NCBI GenBank assembly: GCA_002348385.1
Contig: DEBD01000029.1
Coordinates: forward strand, 67,731 to 131,730
DNA from: Gammaproteobacteria bacterium UBA2965
GTDB lineage: Bacteria > Pseudomonadota > Gammaproteobacteria > Pseudomonadales > Azotimanducaceae
Direction of reading: 5' to 3'
DNA: 64,000 bases
Of this stretch, positions 9,593 through 18,636 are shown piece by piece (positions within the stretch are counted from its first letter, which is position 1; each line of letters begins with the position of its first letter). The position numbers were made by a program, and so were the translations under genes. The notes under the pieces were generated by a model. The model saw only the letters and a program-made list of their open reading frames with translations, had not been told where the DNA came from and did not search any database.

Positions 9593-11521
9593 GTGAGCGC
9601 GGTACCCCCGGTGCATCCGAGCCGTATGCCGGTGGCCGCAGCACTTGTGTTTGCCAGTATCGCAGGCTTGTCCGTGTTTTACGGCATGACGGTAAATGCG
9701 GTGGTGCTGCTTCTGGCGGTGTTTGGTCTGTTGACCGCGGCGAGCCTGTTGGGCCCGCGTCGTCTGGCCCAGGGTATGGCCGAAGTGCCATGGGCTTCGG
9801 CGCTGGCGGTTGCGGCAGTGGTGCTGTTGGGGCTGAACTACCAGCTTTCGCTCAGCAAGGATTCGAGCTTTGCCGCCAGCTGGTCGCTGGCGCTAATTCC
9901 GCTGTCCTTCATCGTGGCACGTGCCCTGGGCGTTTGGGGTTGGCGGGTGTGCGCGGGGTTGGGCCTGCTGGTGTTGGCGTATGCCGCCGCGTCGTTGTGG
10001 AGTTACTTCCGCCAGGGCGTGCGGCCCGCTCTGCCCCTGGCGGATCTCAACAACTACTGCACGCTCTTGTACATGGTGCTGCTGCCGGGCACCTATGCGT
10101 ATCTTGTCAGGGCTTGGCGCAGCGATGGCTTGGCGTGGTGGTGGCACCTGGTGGCTCATCTGGCTGTTGGTCTCATTGTTACGGTGGTGTTTGCCACCCA
10201 ATCCCGGGTGGGCACCCTGGTGGTTGCGACCGGGCTGACCATCTTCGTAGGTCTTTCGCTGGTGCGGAGTGTGCGCAAGTGGCCGGCTTTGTCGTTGTTG
10301 GGAATGGCCGCGCTCCTCTACGTGGGAATCAACGCCATTCAGGCGGGCGGTGGCCGATTCGATGCGCAAGATATCGGCGAGGGCGCCCAGCTGCGCGCAG
10401 CGCTGAACATGTCCGCGCTCGATATCTATCGAGAGCATCCGGTCGTCGGGGCGGGGATCAACCTGTTTCCCGTGCTCTACCGCATGCATCGCAATCCCGT
10501 TGATCAGGAGACCGCTGGATTATCGCCCCACAATGACTACCTGCAGCTGTTGGCGGAAGGTGGGCCGCTGATGTGCCTGGTGTTGCTGGGATTTGCCCTG
10601 GGCGTGGGTGTTCGTTTCCTGCAGCTGACCTTTTCTAGCGATGGCGAGGGGCCGGATGCGTCCTACGGCATTCTGTTGGCGCTGGGTGCCACGCTGGCCC
10701 ACGCGGCCATCAACTTCGTGCTGATGACGTCTGTTCTCGCCTGTCTGCTGGGTTTGGGAGCTGCCCTGATTCCCTGGCAGAATGTGAGCGAGGTGGCGCG
10801 TAGCACGATTGCGGCACGGTTGCGTTTCGCGGTGATCGGCGGATTGTGCTGGGGTTGGTTGGCATTCGCGTACCTGGTTCTGGATGTTTTCTCTCTGGGT
10901 GTCTATGAAGCGCAGGCGGGCATTCCTTTCGCCTCCCAGCTCAGGGCCGACCCGGAGCGTACGCTGGCTTACTCACGATTCGTGCAGACGGTCAATGCGG
11001 ATCGTGGCGTACCCGTGCTGGCGGAAGCCGCCTACTACCAGGCCCGTCTGGACGAAAAGCCCGAGTCCGAATACCTGCGTGGTCTGACTGTGGCGACCTA
11101 TCGGCGCGCTCGTCAGGTAGATCCTTACAACCCCGCCGTATTGCTGCAGATGCATTCCCTGCTGCTGACGCACCCCGAGTTGGTTTCGGGCTTGCCGGAG
11201 GGTGAGCGGCCGTTCGATTTGCTGCTTGCGGCCATATCACTGGATCCGATACTGCTGTCCGCATACGACCGTCTTATCTCTGCGCTGGAATCCCAGGGGC
11301 GCGGCGAGTTGGCTTACCAGGTGGTGAAGCAGCAACTTGGGCCCTGGCTGGTGTGGCTTGCCACCCAAAACCCTCTGGCGGCAGAACGCGTGCTGACCTA
11401 CCTGCAGGCCTGGGCCGCGCGGGAGCAGGACGCGGCTTACGCCACTACCCTGAAGGCGCTGGAGGAGCGGCTTCGGAAGCTGGAGTTTCGTCCTCGACAG
11501 CTTTGGTTTCAGGGGAAGTGA
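9593..11521 (+). CDS. PglL/Wzy_C-family membrane O-glycosyltransferase (O-antigen ligase-like)
   Basis: The 642-residue protein has about ten to twelve transmembrane segments in residues 10-440 and a soluble C-terminal part with TPR-like helices. The Wzy_C signature PHNDYLQLLAEGG contains His313, the position of the essential histidine in PglL/PilO-type oligosaccharyltransferases and WaaL ligases. Its place beside the pilin genes and a TfpZ-type gene suggests it O-glycosylates a pilin in the periplasm; general O-antigen ligation is the alternative. The GTG at 9593 has AGGAG 10 bp upstream and lies 34 bp after tRNA-Thr. Its last 77 bp overlap the end of the opposite gene. Confidence 0.8.
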   Translation: MSAVPPVHPSRMPVAAALVFASIAGLSVFYGMTVNAVVLLLAVFGLLTAASLLGPRRLAQGMAEVPWASALAVAAVVLLGLNYQLSLSKDSSFAASWSLALIPLSFIVARALGVWGWRVCAGLGLLVLAYAAASLWSYFRQGVRPALPLADLNNYCTLLYMVLLPGTYAYLVRAWRSDGLAWWWHLVAHLAVGLIVTVVFATQSRVGTLVVATGLTIFVGLSLVRSVRKWPALSLLGMAALLYVGINAIQAGGGRFDAQDIGEGAQLRAALNMSALDIYREHPVVGAGINLFPVLYRMHRNPVDQETAGLSPHNDYLQLLAEGGPLMCLVLLGFALGVGVRFLQLTFSSDGEGPDASYGILLALGATLAHAAINFVLMTSVLACLLGLGAALIPWQNVSEVARSTIAARLRFAVIGGLCWGWLAFAYLVLDVFSLGVYEAQAGIPFASQLRADPERTLAYSRFVQTVNADRGVPVLAEAAYYQARLDEKPESEYLRGLTVATYRRARQVDPYNPAVLLQMHSLLLTHPELVSGLPEGERPFDLLLAAISLDPILLSAYDRLISALESQGRGELAYQVVKQQLGPWLVWLATQNPLAAERVLTYLQAWAAREQDAAYATTLKALEERLRKLEFRPRQLWFQGK

Positions 11522-12242
11522 CTGGTAACAAGATTACGCCTGCAGGGTCTAAATTGGATTTTCGCAGCGCCAGCAAGGCCAGGTGGTAACGGGTACCTAG
11601 GGGGAAGTATAGGTAGTCTGAGGGTTCGCCGCCGTGTTGCTGCGTGAATGCTGCCAGTTCGGATGAGCGCGCCTTCTGTAGGTCTCCCGGGGGTTGTGGG
11701 TCACGCTCCATATCGATGCCTCTAGGGTCGAAGGGCTGGTAGTACTCTGTCAGCGTCGCCAATGGAATTCGGTTGTTGATCGCGTGGCGTCGAACTTCCG
11801 ACTGCTGTGTAGGATCTTCCGGCAGCGCCACCCTGATCCACTTGGGGCTGGGCCCTGGTAGGTGGCGCAGCTCGGGCGTTGGCTTGCCGACTTCTGCATA
11901 GTCGCCGGCGGTCATGCTGTGGAAGAAGCCGTCCGAGTACACCAGGGCGACGGGTCTTTCGGTGTAGACCACGAAGGTGCCGGCTACCAGGCATGCGGCT
12001 TGAAACACCCCGATGAGGGTGAGGTCGGTGCGCAGCCCCGGCTTGCCGGCTTTGTACACACACAACGTCAGCATTGGGCCGAGCACTAGGTCGACCAGCG
12101 CTATGATGCGTATGCCCTGCCAGCCGCCGTCTGTAGTGAAAAAGAAGTCTGGGTACCAGTGGAACAGGATTAGGTAACCTAGTATCAGAAATAACACCAG
12201 GCTGATACCGAGGTGGATCCCGAAGGCGCCAAATCGGTTCAT
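11445..12242 (-). CDS. TfpX/TfpZ-family type IV pilin accessory protein
   Basis: The 265-residue membrane protein starts MNRFGAFGIHLGIS and has the WYPDFFFTTDGGWQG and DLVLGPMLTL segments typical of TfpX/TfpZ proteins, which in Pseudomonas are encoded beside particular pilin alleles and affect how much pilin is made and assembled. Three transmembrane helices are visible (about 7-27, 43-62, 76-95), followed by a soluble domain. The final 20-odd residues are Ala/Pro/Glu-rich; they lie in the 77-bp overlap with the opposite glycosyltransferase gene and are probably not structural. It runs toward tRNA-Thr on the minus strand, starting 122 bp before nadC's start side of the cluster and right after the nadC stop region. 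Confidence 0.82.
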   Translation of the reverse strand: MNRFGAFGIHLGISLVLFLILGYLILFHWYPDFFFTTDGGWQGIRIIALVDLVLGPMLTLCVYKAGKPGLRTDLTLIGVFQAACLVAGTFVVYTERPVALVYSDGFFHSMTAGDYAEVGKPTPELRHLPGPSPKWIRVALPEDPTQQSEVRRHAINNRIPLATLTEYYQPFDPRGIDMERDPQPPGDLQKARSSELAAFTQQHGGEPSDYLYFPLGTRYHLALLALRKSNLDPAGVILLPVTSPETKAVEDETPASEAAPPAPSG

Positions 12243-12253
12243 GATCTCCCCTT

Positions 12254-13120
12254 TCAGGAAAAACGCATGGACAGATCCAAGGGCATTACCTGCTTGGTGA
12301 TTGCCCCGCTGGATATATAGTCCACCCCAGTGGCGGCAATTTCTGCGATGGTTTCCTCGGTGATGTCACCCGACGCCTCCAGCTCGATGCGGCCGTCAGC
12401 CAGCTCAACGGCTCGGCGGGTGTCTTCCAGGCTGAAGTTGTCCAGTAGCGCGATCTGTGCTCCCGCAGCGATGGCGGCCTGCAACTCGTCCAGCGACTCC
12501 ACTTCGACTTCCACCGTTAGCTCAGGGTGGGCCCGGCGGGCGGACCGCACGGCGCAGGCGATCCCGCCTGCTGCGCTGAGATGGTTCTCCTTGATCAGAT
12601 AAGCGTCGAACAGGCCGAGACGGTGGTTGTGCCCGCCGCCGCAGTGAACGGCGTACTTCTGGGCGAGACGCAATCCGGGAACGGTCTTGCGGGTGTCGAG
12701 CAACCGGGTAGGTAACGAGTCGATGAGGTTCGCGAAGCGACGCGTGGTGGTGGCGGTACCGCATAGCAGCTGGACGAAGTTCAGCAGCGTGCGTTCCAGG
12801 GTGACCAGGGCTCGGGCGTCGCCGTTGATCTCGAACAGCACTTGATTGGCAGCGACGTCCGCTCCGTCATGGGCGTGCAGCGTTGACTCGATTTGCGTAT
12901 CCATCGCAGCGCATACGGCGTCTACCCACGGAGCCCCACAGAAGACTCCGTCGTCCCGTGTGATCACTACGGCATGAGCGGTGGTTTCCGCGCCGATGAG
13001 CGCCGCGGTGATGTCGCCGCCACCGATGTCTTCGCCCAGGGCGCGACGCACCTGGTCGGCAAGGTCTGCTTTGAGCAAATCGGCATGGGCGAAACTCTTG
13101 AGCAGGGAATGGTCTTTCAC
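12254..13120 (-). CDS. nadC: NadC, quinolinate phosphoribosyltransferase
   Basis: NadC converts quinolinate and PRPP to nicotinate mononucleotide, CO2 and pyrophosphate in de novo NAD synthesis. The 288-residue product has the DTRKTVPGLR segment, the GGGHNHRLGL segment and KENH, which line the active site. I chose GTG at 13120; the frame is open to 13354, but the extra 78 codons lie on top of the divergent ampD. In Pseudomonas nadC also flanks the tRNA-Thr/pilA region. The start-to-start gap to ampD is only 66 bp and must hold both promoters. Confidence 0.94.
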   Translation of the reverse strand: MKDHSLLKSFAHADLLKADLADQVRRALGEDIGGGDITAALIGAETTAHAVVITRDDGVFCGAPWVDAVCAAMDTQIESTLHAHDGADVAANQVLFEINGDARALVTLERTLLNFVQLLCGTATTTRRFANLIDSLPTRLLDTRKTVPGLRLAQKYAVHCGGGHNHRLGLFDAYLIKENHLSAAGGIACAVRSARRAHPELTVEVEVESLDELQAAIAAGAQIALLDNFSLEDTRRAVELADGRIELEASGDITEETIAEIAATGVDYISSGAITKQVMPLDLSMRFS

Positions 13121-13186
13121 GTTTGTACGAACCTGATGGTGCAAGCATAATTTTAATGCATTGGGCTTGTTGAGGCGCGGGAGTTC

Positions 13187-13741
13187 GTGCGGGTAACCAA
13201 TCAGCATCGACTGCAGCATGCAGAGCAGCACGCGTCGCCTTACTGCGATGTCCGTCCGGATCCCGAAGACGTGGCCCTGCTCGTGATTCACGGTATTTCT
13301 TTGCCACCTGGAGAGTATGGCGGAGATCTGATCACCCGGCTGTTCACCGACCACTTGCCCGACGACCTACCCCCCAGGCTGCAGGAACTGCGCGATCTGA
13401 AAGTGTCGTCCCACCTGCTCATATCGCGGACTGGAGAGATCCAGCAGTTCGTACCCTTTCATCTACGCGCTTGGCATGCGGGCGAGTCGGTTTGGCGAGG
13501 CCGGCCGGGTTGCAACGACTTTGCCGTGGGCATCGAGCTTGAGGGCTGCGACGATGAGGCGTATACCGATGATCAATACAAGGCGCTGCTCGCAGCGAGT
13601 CGCGCGTTGATGATCAAGTATCCGCGCCTTGGCCTGGACACGGTGGTGGGTCACTCGGAAATCGCGCCGGGGCGCAAGACAGACCCGGGCGGGGCCTTTG
13701 ATTGGGGTCGCTTTCTCAGGGGGCTGGGTAAGCCCGAGTGA
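13187..13741 (+). CDS. ampD: AmpD, 1,6-anhydro-N-acetylmuramyl-L-alanine amidase
   Basis: AmpD is the cytoplasmic zinc amidase that removes the stem peptide from anhydro-muropeptides during cell-wall recycling; where AmpR/AmpC exist, its loss induces beta-lactamase. The 184-residue product keeps the zinc ligands H35, H156 and D166 (equivalent to H34/H154/D164 in the E. coli enzyme) in IHGISLPP and GHSEIAPGRKTDPG. GTG at 13187 follows a purine-rich CGGGAG. Its partner permease AmpG is encoded 7 kb away at 20.4 kb. No ampC or ampR is visible. Confidence 0.95.
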   Translation: MRVTNQHRLQHAEQHASPYCDVRPDPEDVALLVIHGISLPPGEYGGDLITRLFTDHLPDDLPPRLQELRDLKVSSHLLISRTGEIQQFVPFHLRAWHAGESVWRGRPGCNDFAVGIELEGCDDEAYTDDQYKALLAASRALMIKYPRLGLDTVVGHSEIAPGRKTDPGGAFDWGRFLRGLGKPE

Positions 13742-13839
13742 GGGGTTGGCGCTCCTGGTCGGCGAACCGGTTGCGCTGATGCGCTACCATTAGCGGCGCG
13801 CGGCGGGCTCGTGTGAGTGCGCCACATAGAAGGATGGCC

Positions 13840-16503
13840 ATGGCGTACCCGAGGAATCTGCAAGACGTAGAACCGGCTGAAACCCGCGAATGGCTCGACT
13901 CCCTTGAATACGTGCTCGAGAACGAGGGCTTAGAGCGCGCCAACTTTCTTCTCGAACGGCTGTCGGCGCGCATGACCCGGACCGGCGCGCGGTTGCCCTA
14001 CACCATCACCACCCCCTACCGGAACACCATCCCGCCGGATCGTGAGGCGGTCATGCCGGGCGACCTGTTCATGGAGCGGCGCATACGCTCGCTCATTCGC
14101 TGGAACGCGCTGGCCATGGTGGTGCGGGCGAACCGCCGGCCGGGAGATCTGGGTGGCCACATTTCCAGCTTCGCGTCGTCGGCCACGCTGTATGACGTGG
14201 GGTTCAACTACTTCTTCCGGGGGCCCACCGAGGAGCACCCGGGGGATCTGATTTACTTCCAGGGGCATGCCGCGCCCGGCATTTACGCACGATCCTTTCT
14301 AGAGGGTCGCCTCAGCGAAGATCAGCTGGACAATTTCCGGCGTGAGGTCGGCGGGCAGGGTCTGTCTTCTTACCCCCATCCCTGGCTGATGCCCGACTAT
14401 TGGCAATTCCCCACGGTGTCCATGGGCCTGGGTCCCATCCAGGCCATCTACCAGGCTCACATCATGAAGTATTTGGATAGCCGCGCTCTGGTGCCCAGGG
14501 GTGATCGAAAGGTATGGGCCTTTCTGGGTGACGGCGAGTGTGACGAGCCGGAAGCACTGGGGGCGTTGTCAAAAGCGGGTACCGAGAAGCTGGACAATCT
14601 GATCTTCGTGGTGAACTGCAACTTGCAGCGCCTGGACGGTCCGGTGCGGGGCAACAGCAAGATCATTCAGGAGCTGGAAGGCAATTTCCGTGGCGCCGGA
14701 TGGAACGTCATCAAGGTGGTCTGGGGGCGTTTGTGGGATCCGCTGTTCGAAAGCGACTCCCATGGGCTCCTCCAGCAGCGCATGAACGAGGTAGTCGACG
14801 GCGAGTATCAGAATTACAAAGCCAAAGGAGGGGCCTACACTCGAGACCACTTTTTCGGGGCCCATCCGGAACTCCTGGCTATGGTGGAGCGCTTGTCGGA
14901 CGATGACATCATGCGTCTGAACCGGGGCGGTCACGATCCCTTCAAGGTATACGCGGCCTATCACGCCGCGGTGAACCACACCGGGGAGCCTACGGTAATT
15001 CTAGCCAAGACGGTGAAGGGCTATGGTATGGGTGACGCCGGAGAGGCGGAAAACGACACCCACCAGGTAAAGAAGCTCGACCTTGATGAGCTCAAGCACT
15101 TCCGTGACCGCTTCGACATCCCCCTGACCGACAGCGAGATAGAGCAGATTCCGTTTTACCGGCCAGGGGAAGACACGCCTGAGATGGTCTATCTGAGAGA
15201 ACAGCGTAAGAATCTGGGCGGCCCAATTCCGAGCCGTAGTCTGGCGCGCGAAAACATTCCCATTGCCGCTCTGGACACCTTTGATCAGCAGCTACAGGGA
15301 ACGGGAGAGCGCACCAACTCCACAACCATGGCTTTTGTGCGCATGCTGGGGACCCTGGTACGTGACGAACACATCGGCAAACGCATCGTGCCCATTGTGC
15401 CTGACGAAGCCCGGACCTTCGGCATGGAGGGCATGTTCCGCCAGTTGGGTATCTACTCGTCGGCGGGGCAGCTTTACGAGCCGGAGGATTCGTCGGAGAT
15501 TGCGGCGTACAGGGAGTCCGAAGACGGCCAGGTGCTCGAAGAAGGCATCAACGAAGCCGGCGCATTTTCTGCCTGGCTTGCGGCGGCCACCTCCTACAGC
15601 ACGCACCGGTACACGCTGATTCCTTTCTACATCTTTTACTCCATGTTCGGTTTTCAGCGAATTGGAGATCTTGCCTGGGCCGGCGGAGACATGCAGGCTC
15701 GAGGCTTTCTGGTGGGTGGCACTGCGGGACGCACCACGTTGAACGGCGAAGGGCTTCAGCATCAGGATGGACACAGCCATGTGCTCGCATCCACGGTTCC
15801 GAATTGCGTGACCTACGACCCGTGCTATGCGTACGAACTGGCCGTCATCATTCAAAACGGTCTAGAGCGCATGGTGGGCCGCGGAGAAAACGTTTTCTAT
15901 TACGTGACGGTGATGAATGAAAGCTATGTGCAACCGCCCATGCCCGAGGGTGTGGAACAGGGAATCCTGACAGGCATGTACCGCTTGCGTACGTTGCCCG
16001 GCGACGACTCGAAACGAGTGCGCTTGCTGGGAAGCGGCACCATATTGCGCGAGGTGGAGAAGGCGGCGGAGCTGCTCAACTCAGAGCATGGAGCCGCGGT
16101 GGAGGTTTTCAGCGTCACCAGCTTCAACGAGTTGGCCCGTCAGGGATTGGACGTGGCTCGTTGGAACACACTGCACCCTGAGATGCCCCCCAGAGTGAGC
16201 TACGTGGCGGAGCAACTCGCGGGGGATGCCCCGGTGGTTGCCGCCAGCGACTACACGAAGTCGCTGGCCGAGCAGATCAGGAGCGATATTTCTGCCCCCT
16301 ATCAGGTCCTGGGAACCGATGGGTTTGGCCGCAGCGACACCCGCGAGGCGCTTCGGGGGTTTTTCGAGGTAGACCACTGTTTCATTACCTTGGCTGCTTT
16401 GAAGGGGCTGGCTGACGCCCAGAAGATTCCGCTGGAGTCCGTGCGGCAGGCGCGCGATGCCATGGGCATCGATCCCGAGAAACCCAACCCACGGCTGGTG
16501 TGA
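13840..16503 (+). CDS. aceE: AceE, pyruvate dehydrogenase E1 (homodimeric type)
   Basis: AceE is the thiamine-diphosphate E1 that decarboxylates pyruvate and reductively acetylates the lipoyl groups of E2. With ATG at 13840 (AGAAGG 6 bp upstream) the product has 887 residues, the length of the E. coli enzyme. The GDGECDEPEALGAL segment of the ThDP site and the long IPFYIFYSMFGFQRIGDL and GRTTLNGEGLQHQDGHS segments of gammaproteobacterial E1 are present. ATG at 13834 and GTG at 13813 are less likely starts. aceF follows after 10 bp. Confidence 0.97.
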   Translation: MAYPRNLQDVEPAETREWLDSLEYVLENEGLERANFLLERLSARMTRTGARLPYTITTPYRNTIPPDREAVMPGDLFMERRIRSLIRWNALAMVVRANRRPGDLGGHISSFASSATLYDVGFNYFFRGPTEEHPGDLIYFQGHAAPGIYARSFLEGRLSEDQLDNFRREVGGQGLSSYPHPWLMPDYWQFPTVSMGLGPIQAIYQAHIMKYLDSRALVPRGDRKVWAFLGDGECDEPEALGALSKAGTEKLDNLIFVVNCNLQRLDGPVRGNSKIIQELEGNFRGAGWNVIKVVWGRLWDPLFESDSHGLLQQRMNEVVDGEYQNYKAKGGAYTRDHFFGAHPELLAMVERLSDDDIMRLNRGGHDPFKVYAAYHAAVNHTGEPTVILAKTVKGYGMGDAGEAENDTHQVKKLDLDELKHFRDRFDIPLTDSEIEQIPFYRPGEDTPEMVYLREQRKNLGGPIPSRSLARENIPIAALDTFDQQLQGTGERTNSTTMAFVRMLGTLVRDEHIGKRIVPIVPDEARTFGMEGMFRQLGIYSSAGQLYEPEDSSEIAAYRESEDGQVLEEGINEAGAFSAWLAAATSYSTHRYTLIPFYIFYSMFGFQRIGDLAWAGGDMQARGFLVGGTAGRTTLNGEGLQHQDGHSHVLASTVPNCVTYDPCYAYELAVIIQNGLERMVGRGENVFYYVTVMNESYVQPPMPEGVEQGILTGMYRLRTLPGDDSKRVRLLGSGTILREVEKAAELLNSEHGAAVEVFSVTSFNELARQGLDVARWNTLHPEMPPRVSYVAEQLAGDAPVVAASDYTKSLAEQIRSDISAPYQVLGTDGFGRSDTREALRGFFEVDHCFITLAALKGLADAQKIPLESVRQARDAMGIDPEKPNPRLV

Positions 16504-16513
16504 GCAGATCCGC

Positions 16514-18109
16514 GTGACCCAGGAAATTTGCATTCCTGATATCGGTGACATCGACGAGGTCGAAGTCATCGAGGTCTGCGTGGCGCCCGGTGACATGGTC
16601 ACTGCGGACGACGCGCTTCTGGTCATCGAGTCTGACAAGGCCTCCATGGAGGTGCCGGCGGGCACGGACGGACGTATTGAGGCAGTGCTGGTGAGCGTGG
16701 GTGACACGGTGGGGCAAGGCCATCCCATCGTGCGGCTCGAAGCTGAAGCCGAACCGGCAGCCGCCGAAGCGGCGCACCCTGAGGCTGCCGACGCGCCTCG
16801 GACCGAGGCGCTGTGGGCCCCGGCGGCGGAGCCCGCAAGGGGTTCCAGAATGCTGGAGGTGCGGGTGCCCGACATCGGTGACGCTGCTGATGTCACCGTC
16901 ATCGAGGTTGCCGTCGTGACGGATCAGGAGGTGACGGCGGACGATCTGCTCGTGGTGGTGGATTCTGACAAGGCTTCCATGGAAATTCCCGCCGGGCATG
17001 CCGGTAGGGTGTTGGAGGTGCACGTGTCAGAGGGCGTGCCTGTGGTGGAAGGCACTCTGCTGGCCACAATCGCCGCTGAAGGTCAGGCGCCTGTTCAGCC
17101 TGAGCCCGAGCCTGCTGCTCCCCGTGAACCAGCGGTGCGTGCGGAACCGGGGGCTCCCGTTGAGGCCGCCGCCCACGAACGCCCCGGCAGGGTGCCAGAC
17201 GCTGCGACCAGGTCGGTGGGCAGCAGCATCTATGCCGGGCCCGCGGTGCGCCGGCTGGCGCGGGAGTTAGGCGTCGACCTTTCAGGGGTCTCGGGCAGTG
17301 GCAGTCGCGGCCGCATCGTCAAAGACGACGTGAAATCCTTTGTAAAGAACGCGATGACCCAGTCGCCGGCGAGTGTTGCTGTTGTGCCGGTGGAAATCGA
17401 TTTCAGCCGCTTCGGGGAGGTTGAGACGGTTGTCCTGTCTAGGGTCCGAGCCGCCGGGGCCGTTAACCTGCAGCGCAGCTGGTCGTCCATCCCCCACGTT
17501 ACCCAGCACGACGAGGCCGACGTTACCGAAATGGAGACTTTTCGCGCTTCGCTCAAGCCCGAAGGCGAGCGCCGTGGTGTGAAGATCACGCCCCTGGCGT
17601 TCATCATTAAGGCTTGCTGCTATGCGCTCAAGGAGTTCCCAACCTTCAACGCCTCGCTGGATGGTGCCGCCAAGAACTTCATTCTCAAGCGCTACTACCA
17701 CATCGGTTTTGCCGTGGACACGCCGGAAGGGTTGCTGGTGCCTGTCATCAAGGATGCAGATCAGAAGGGTGTTTGGGAGCTGTCGGAGGAGATCGCTCGC
17801 CTCGCGCGGGATGCGCGCGAGCAGAAGCTGGCCCTGAATGATATGCAAGGCGGTAGCTTCAGCGTGTCGAGTCTTGGTGCCATCGGCGGAACGGGGTTTA
17901 CTCCCATCATCAACGCACCGGAAGTAGCCATACTGGGTGTCGCCCGCCTCGCCATGCGCCCGGTGTGGGACGGAGAGCAGTTCGTGCCGCGCAACATGCT
18001 GCCGTTATCGTTCAGCTACGATCATCGGGCCATCAACGGTGCGGAGGCGGGAAGGTTCGTCAGCTACCTGAGCGAGTTGCTAGGAGACATCCGACGGCTC
18101 TCCCTGTGA
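16514..18109 (+). CDS. aceF: AceF, dihydrolipoyl acetyltransferase (pyruvate dehydrogenase E2)
   Basis: AceF is the core E2 of the pyruvate dehydrogenase complex. The 531-residue product has two lipoyl domains with lipoylated K42 and K153 (both in SDKASME), Ala/Pro/Glu-rich linkers, a peripheral-subunit-binding domain (about 233-270) and the acetyltransferase domain with the DHRAINGAEAG motif (H504). GTG at 16514 gives an N-terminus starting directly with the first lipoyl domain; an upstream in-frame ATG at 16457 lies inside aceE. No E3 (lpd) gene follows, so E3 must come from another locus. The 3' end overlaps the opposite adenosyltransferase gene by 30 bp. Confidence 0.96.
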   Translation: MTQEICIPDIGDIDEVEVIEVCVAPGDMVTADDALLVIESDKASMEVPAGTDGRIEAVLVSVGDTVGQGHPIVRLEAEAEPAAAEAAHPEAADAPRTEALWAPAAEPARGSRMLEVRVPDIGDAADVTVIEVAVVTDQEVTADDLLVVVDSDKASMEIPAGHAGRVLEVHVSEGVPVVEGTLLATIAAEGQAPVQPEPEPAAPREPAVRAEPGAPVEAAAHERPGRVPDAATRSVGSSIYAGPAVRRLARELGVDLSGVSGSGSRGRIVKDDVKSFVKNAMTQSPASVAVVPVEIDFSRFGEVETVVLSRVRAAGAVNLQRSWSSIPHVTQHDEADVTEMETFRASLKPEGERRGVKITPLAFIIKACCYALKEFPTFNASLDGAAKNFILKRYYHIGFAVDTPEGLLVPVIKDADQKGVWELSEEIARLARDAREQKLALNDMQGGSFSVSSLGAIGGTGFTPIINAPEVAILGVARLAMRPVWDGEQFVPRNMLPLSFSYDHRAINGAEAGRFVSYLSELLGDIRRLSL

Positions 18110-18631
18110 GCCTCGCCACTGGGGCTCAATACCTTCGTTGAGCGTGCGCGCCATCTGGAAGAAGACGTCGCTCAATCGGTTGGCGTAGACGGCAGCGTCC
18201 GCTGCATCGTCAACATCCCATAAGGTGCGTTCGGCACGTCGGCAGGTGGTCCGGCATACGTGGGCCAGTGCTGCCCTCCGGGTTCCCCCGGGAATGACGA
18301 ATTCGGCGAGTTCGGGAAGTGCTGCGTTGAGCTCGACTACCAGTTCTTCCAACCAGAGGGCATCAGGGCAGGGGAACTCGCCTTCAGTCGCCAGATGGCC
18401 TCCCAAGTCGAACAGTTCCTGCTGCAGCCGGGAGCACACTTGTGCGAGGGGGCCGTTGGCCGGGAGCTCGGTGACCAGCAGACCAACTAGGCTGTTCAAC
18501 TCATCGACATCACCGATGGCGTGCATGCGCGGATGAGTCTTCGCGATCTTGCTGCCGTCGGCCAGGGTGGTGCTGCCGGAATCCCCCGCTTTCGTGGTAA
18601 CCCGGGTGATTCTTTTCCCTTTGCGCGCCAC
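18080..18631 (-). CDS. PduO-type ATP:cob(I)alamin adenosyltransferase
   Basis: This enzyme transfers the adenosyl group of ATP to cob(I)alamin to make coenzyme B12. The 183-residue product has the N-terminal TKAGDSGSTTLADG segment, the GDVDELNS segment and the CRTTCRRAERTLW helix, which form the ATP and corrin site of PduO-type enzymes. The start is GTG at 18631. Its last 30 bp overlap the end of aceF. A B12-dependent partner (for example methylmalonyl-CoA mutase) is not in the window, but the acyl-CoA carboxylase at 51-55 kb could feed one; that link is inference. Confidence 0.9.
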   Translation of the reverse strand: MARKGKRITRVTTKAGDSGSTTLADGSKIAKTHPRMHAIGDVDELNSLVGLLVTELPANGPLAQVCSRLQQELFDLGGHLATEGEFPCPDALWLEELVVELNAALPELAEFVIPGGTRRAALAHVCRTTCRRAERTLWDVDDAADAAVYANRLSDVFFQMARTLNEGIEPQWRGSQGEPSDVS

Positions 18632-18636
18632 GCCGG

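Noticed and set aside
13121..13354. 78-codon extension of nadC upstream of 13120
   Set aside because: It lies on top of ampD; the GTG at 13120 gives normal family length.
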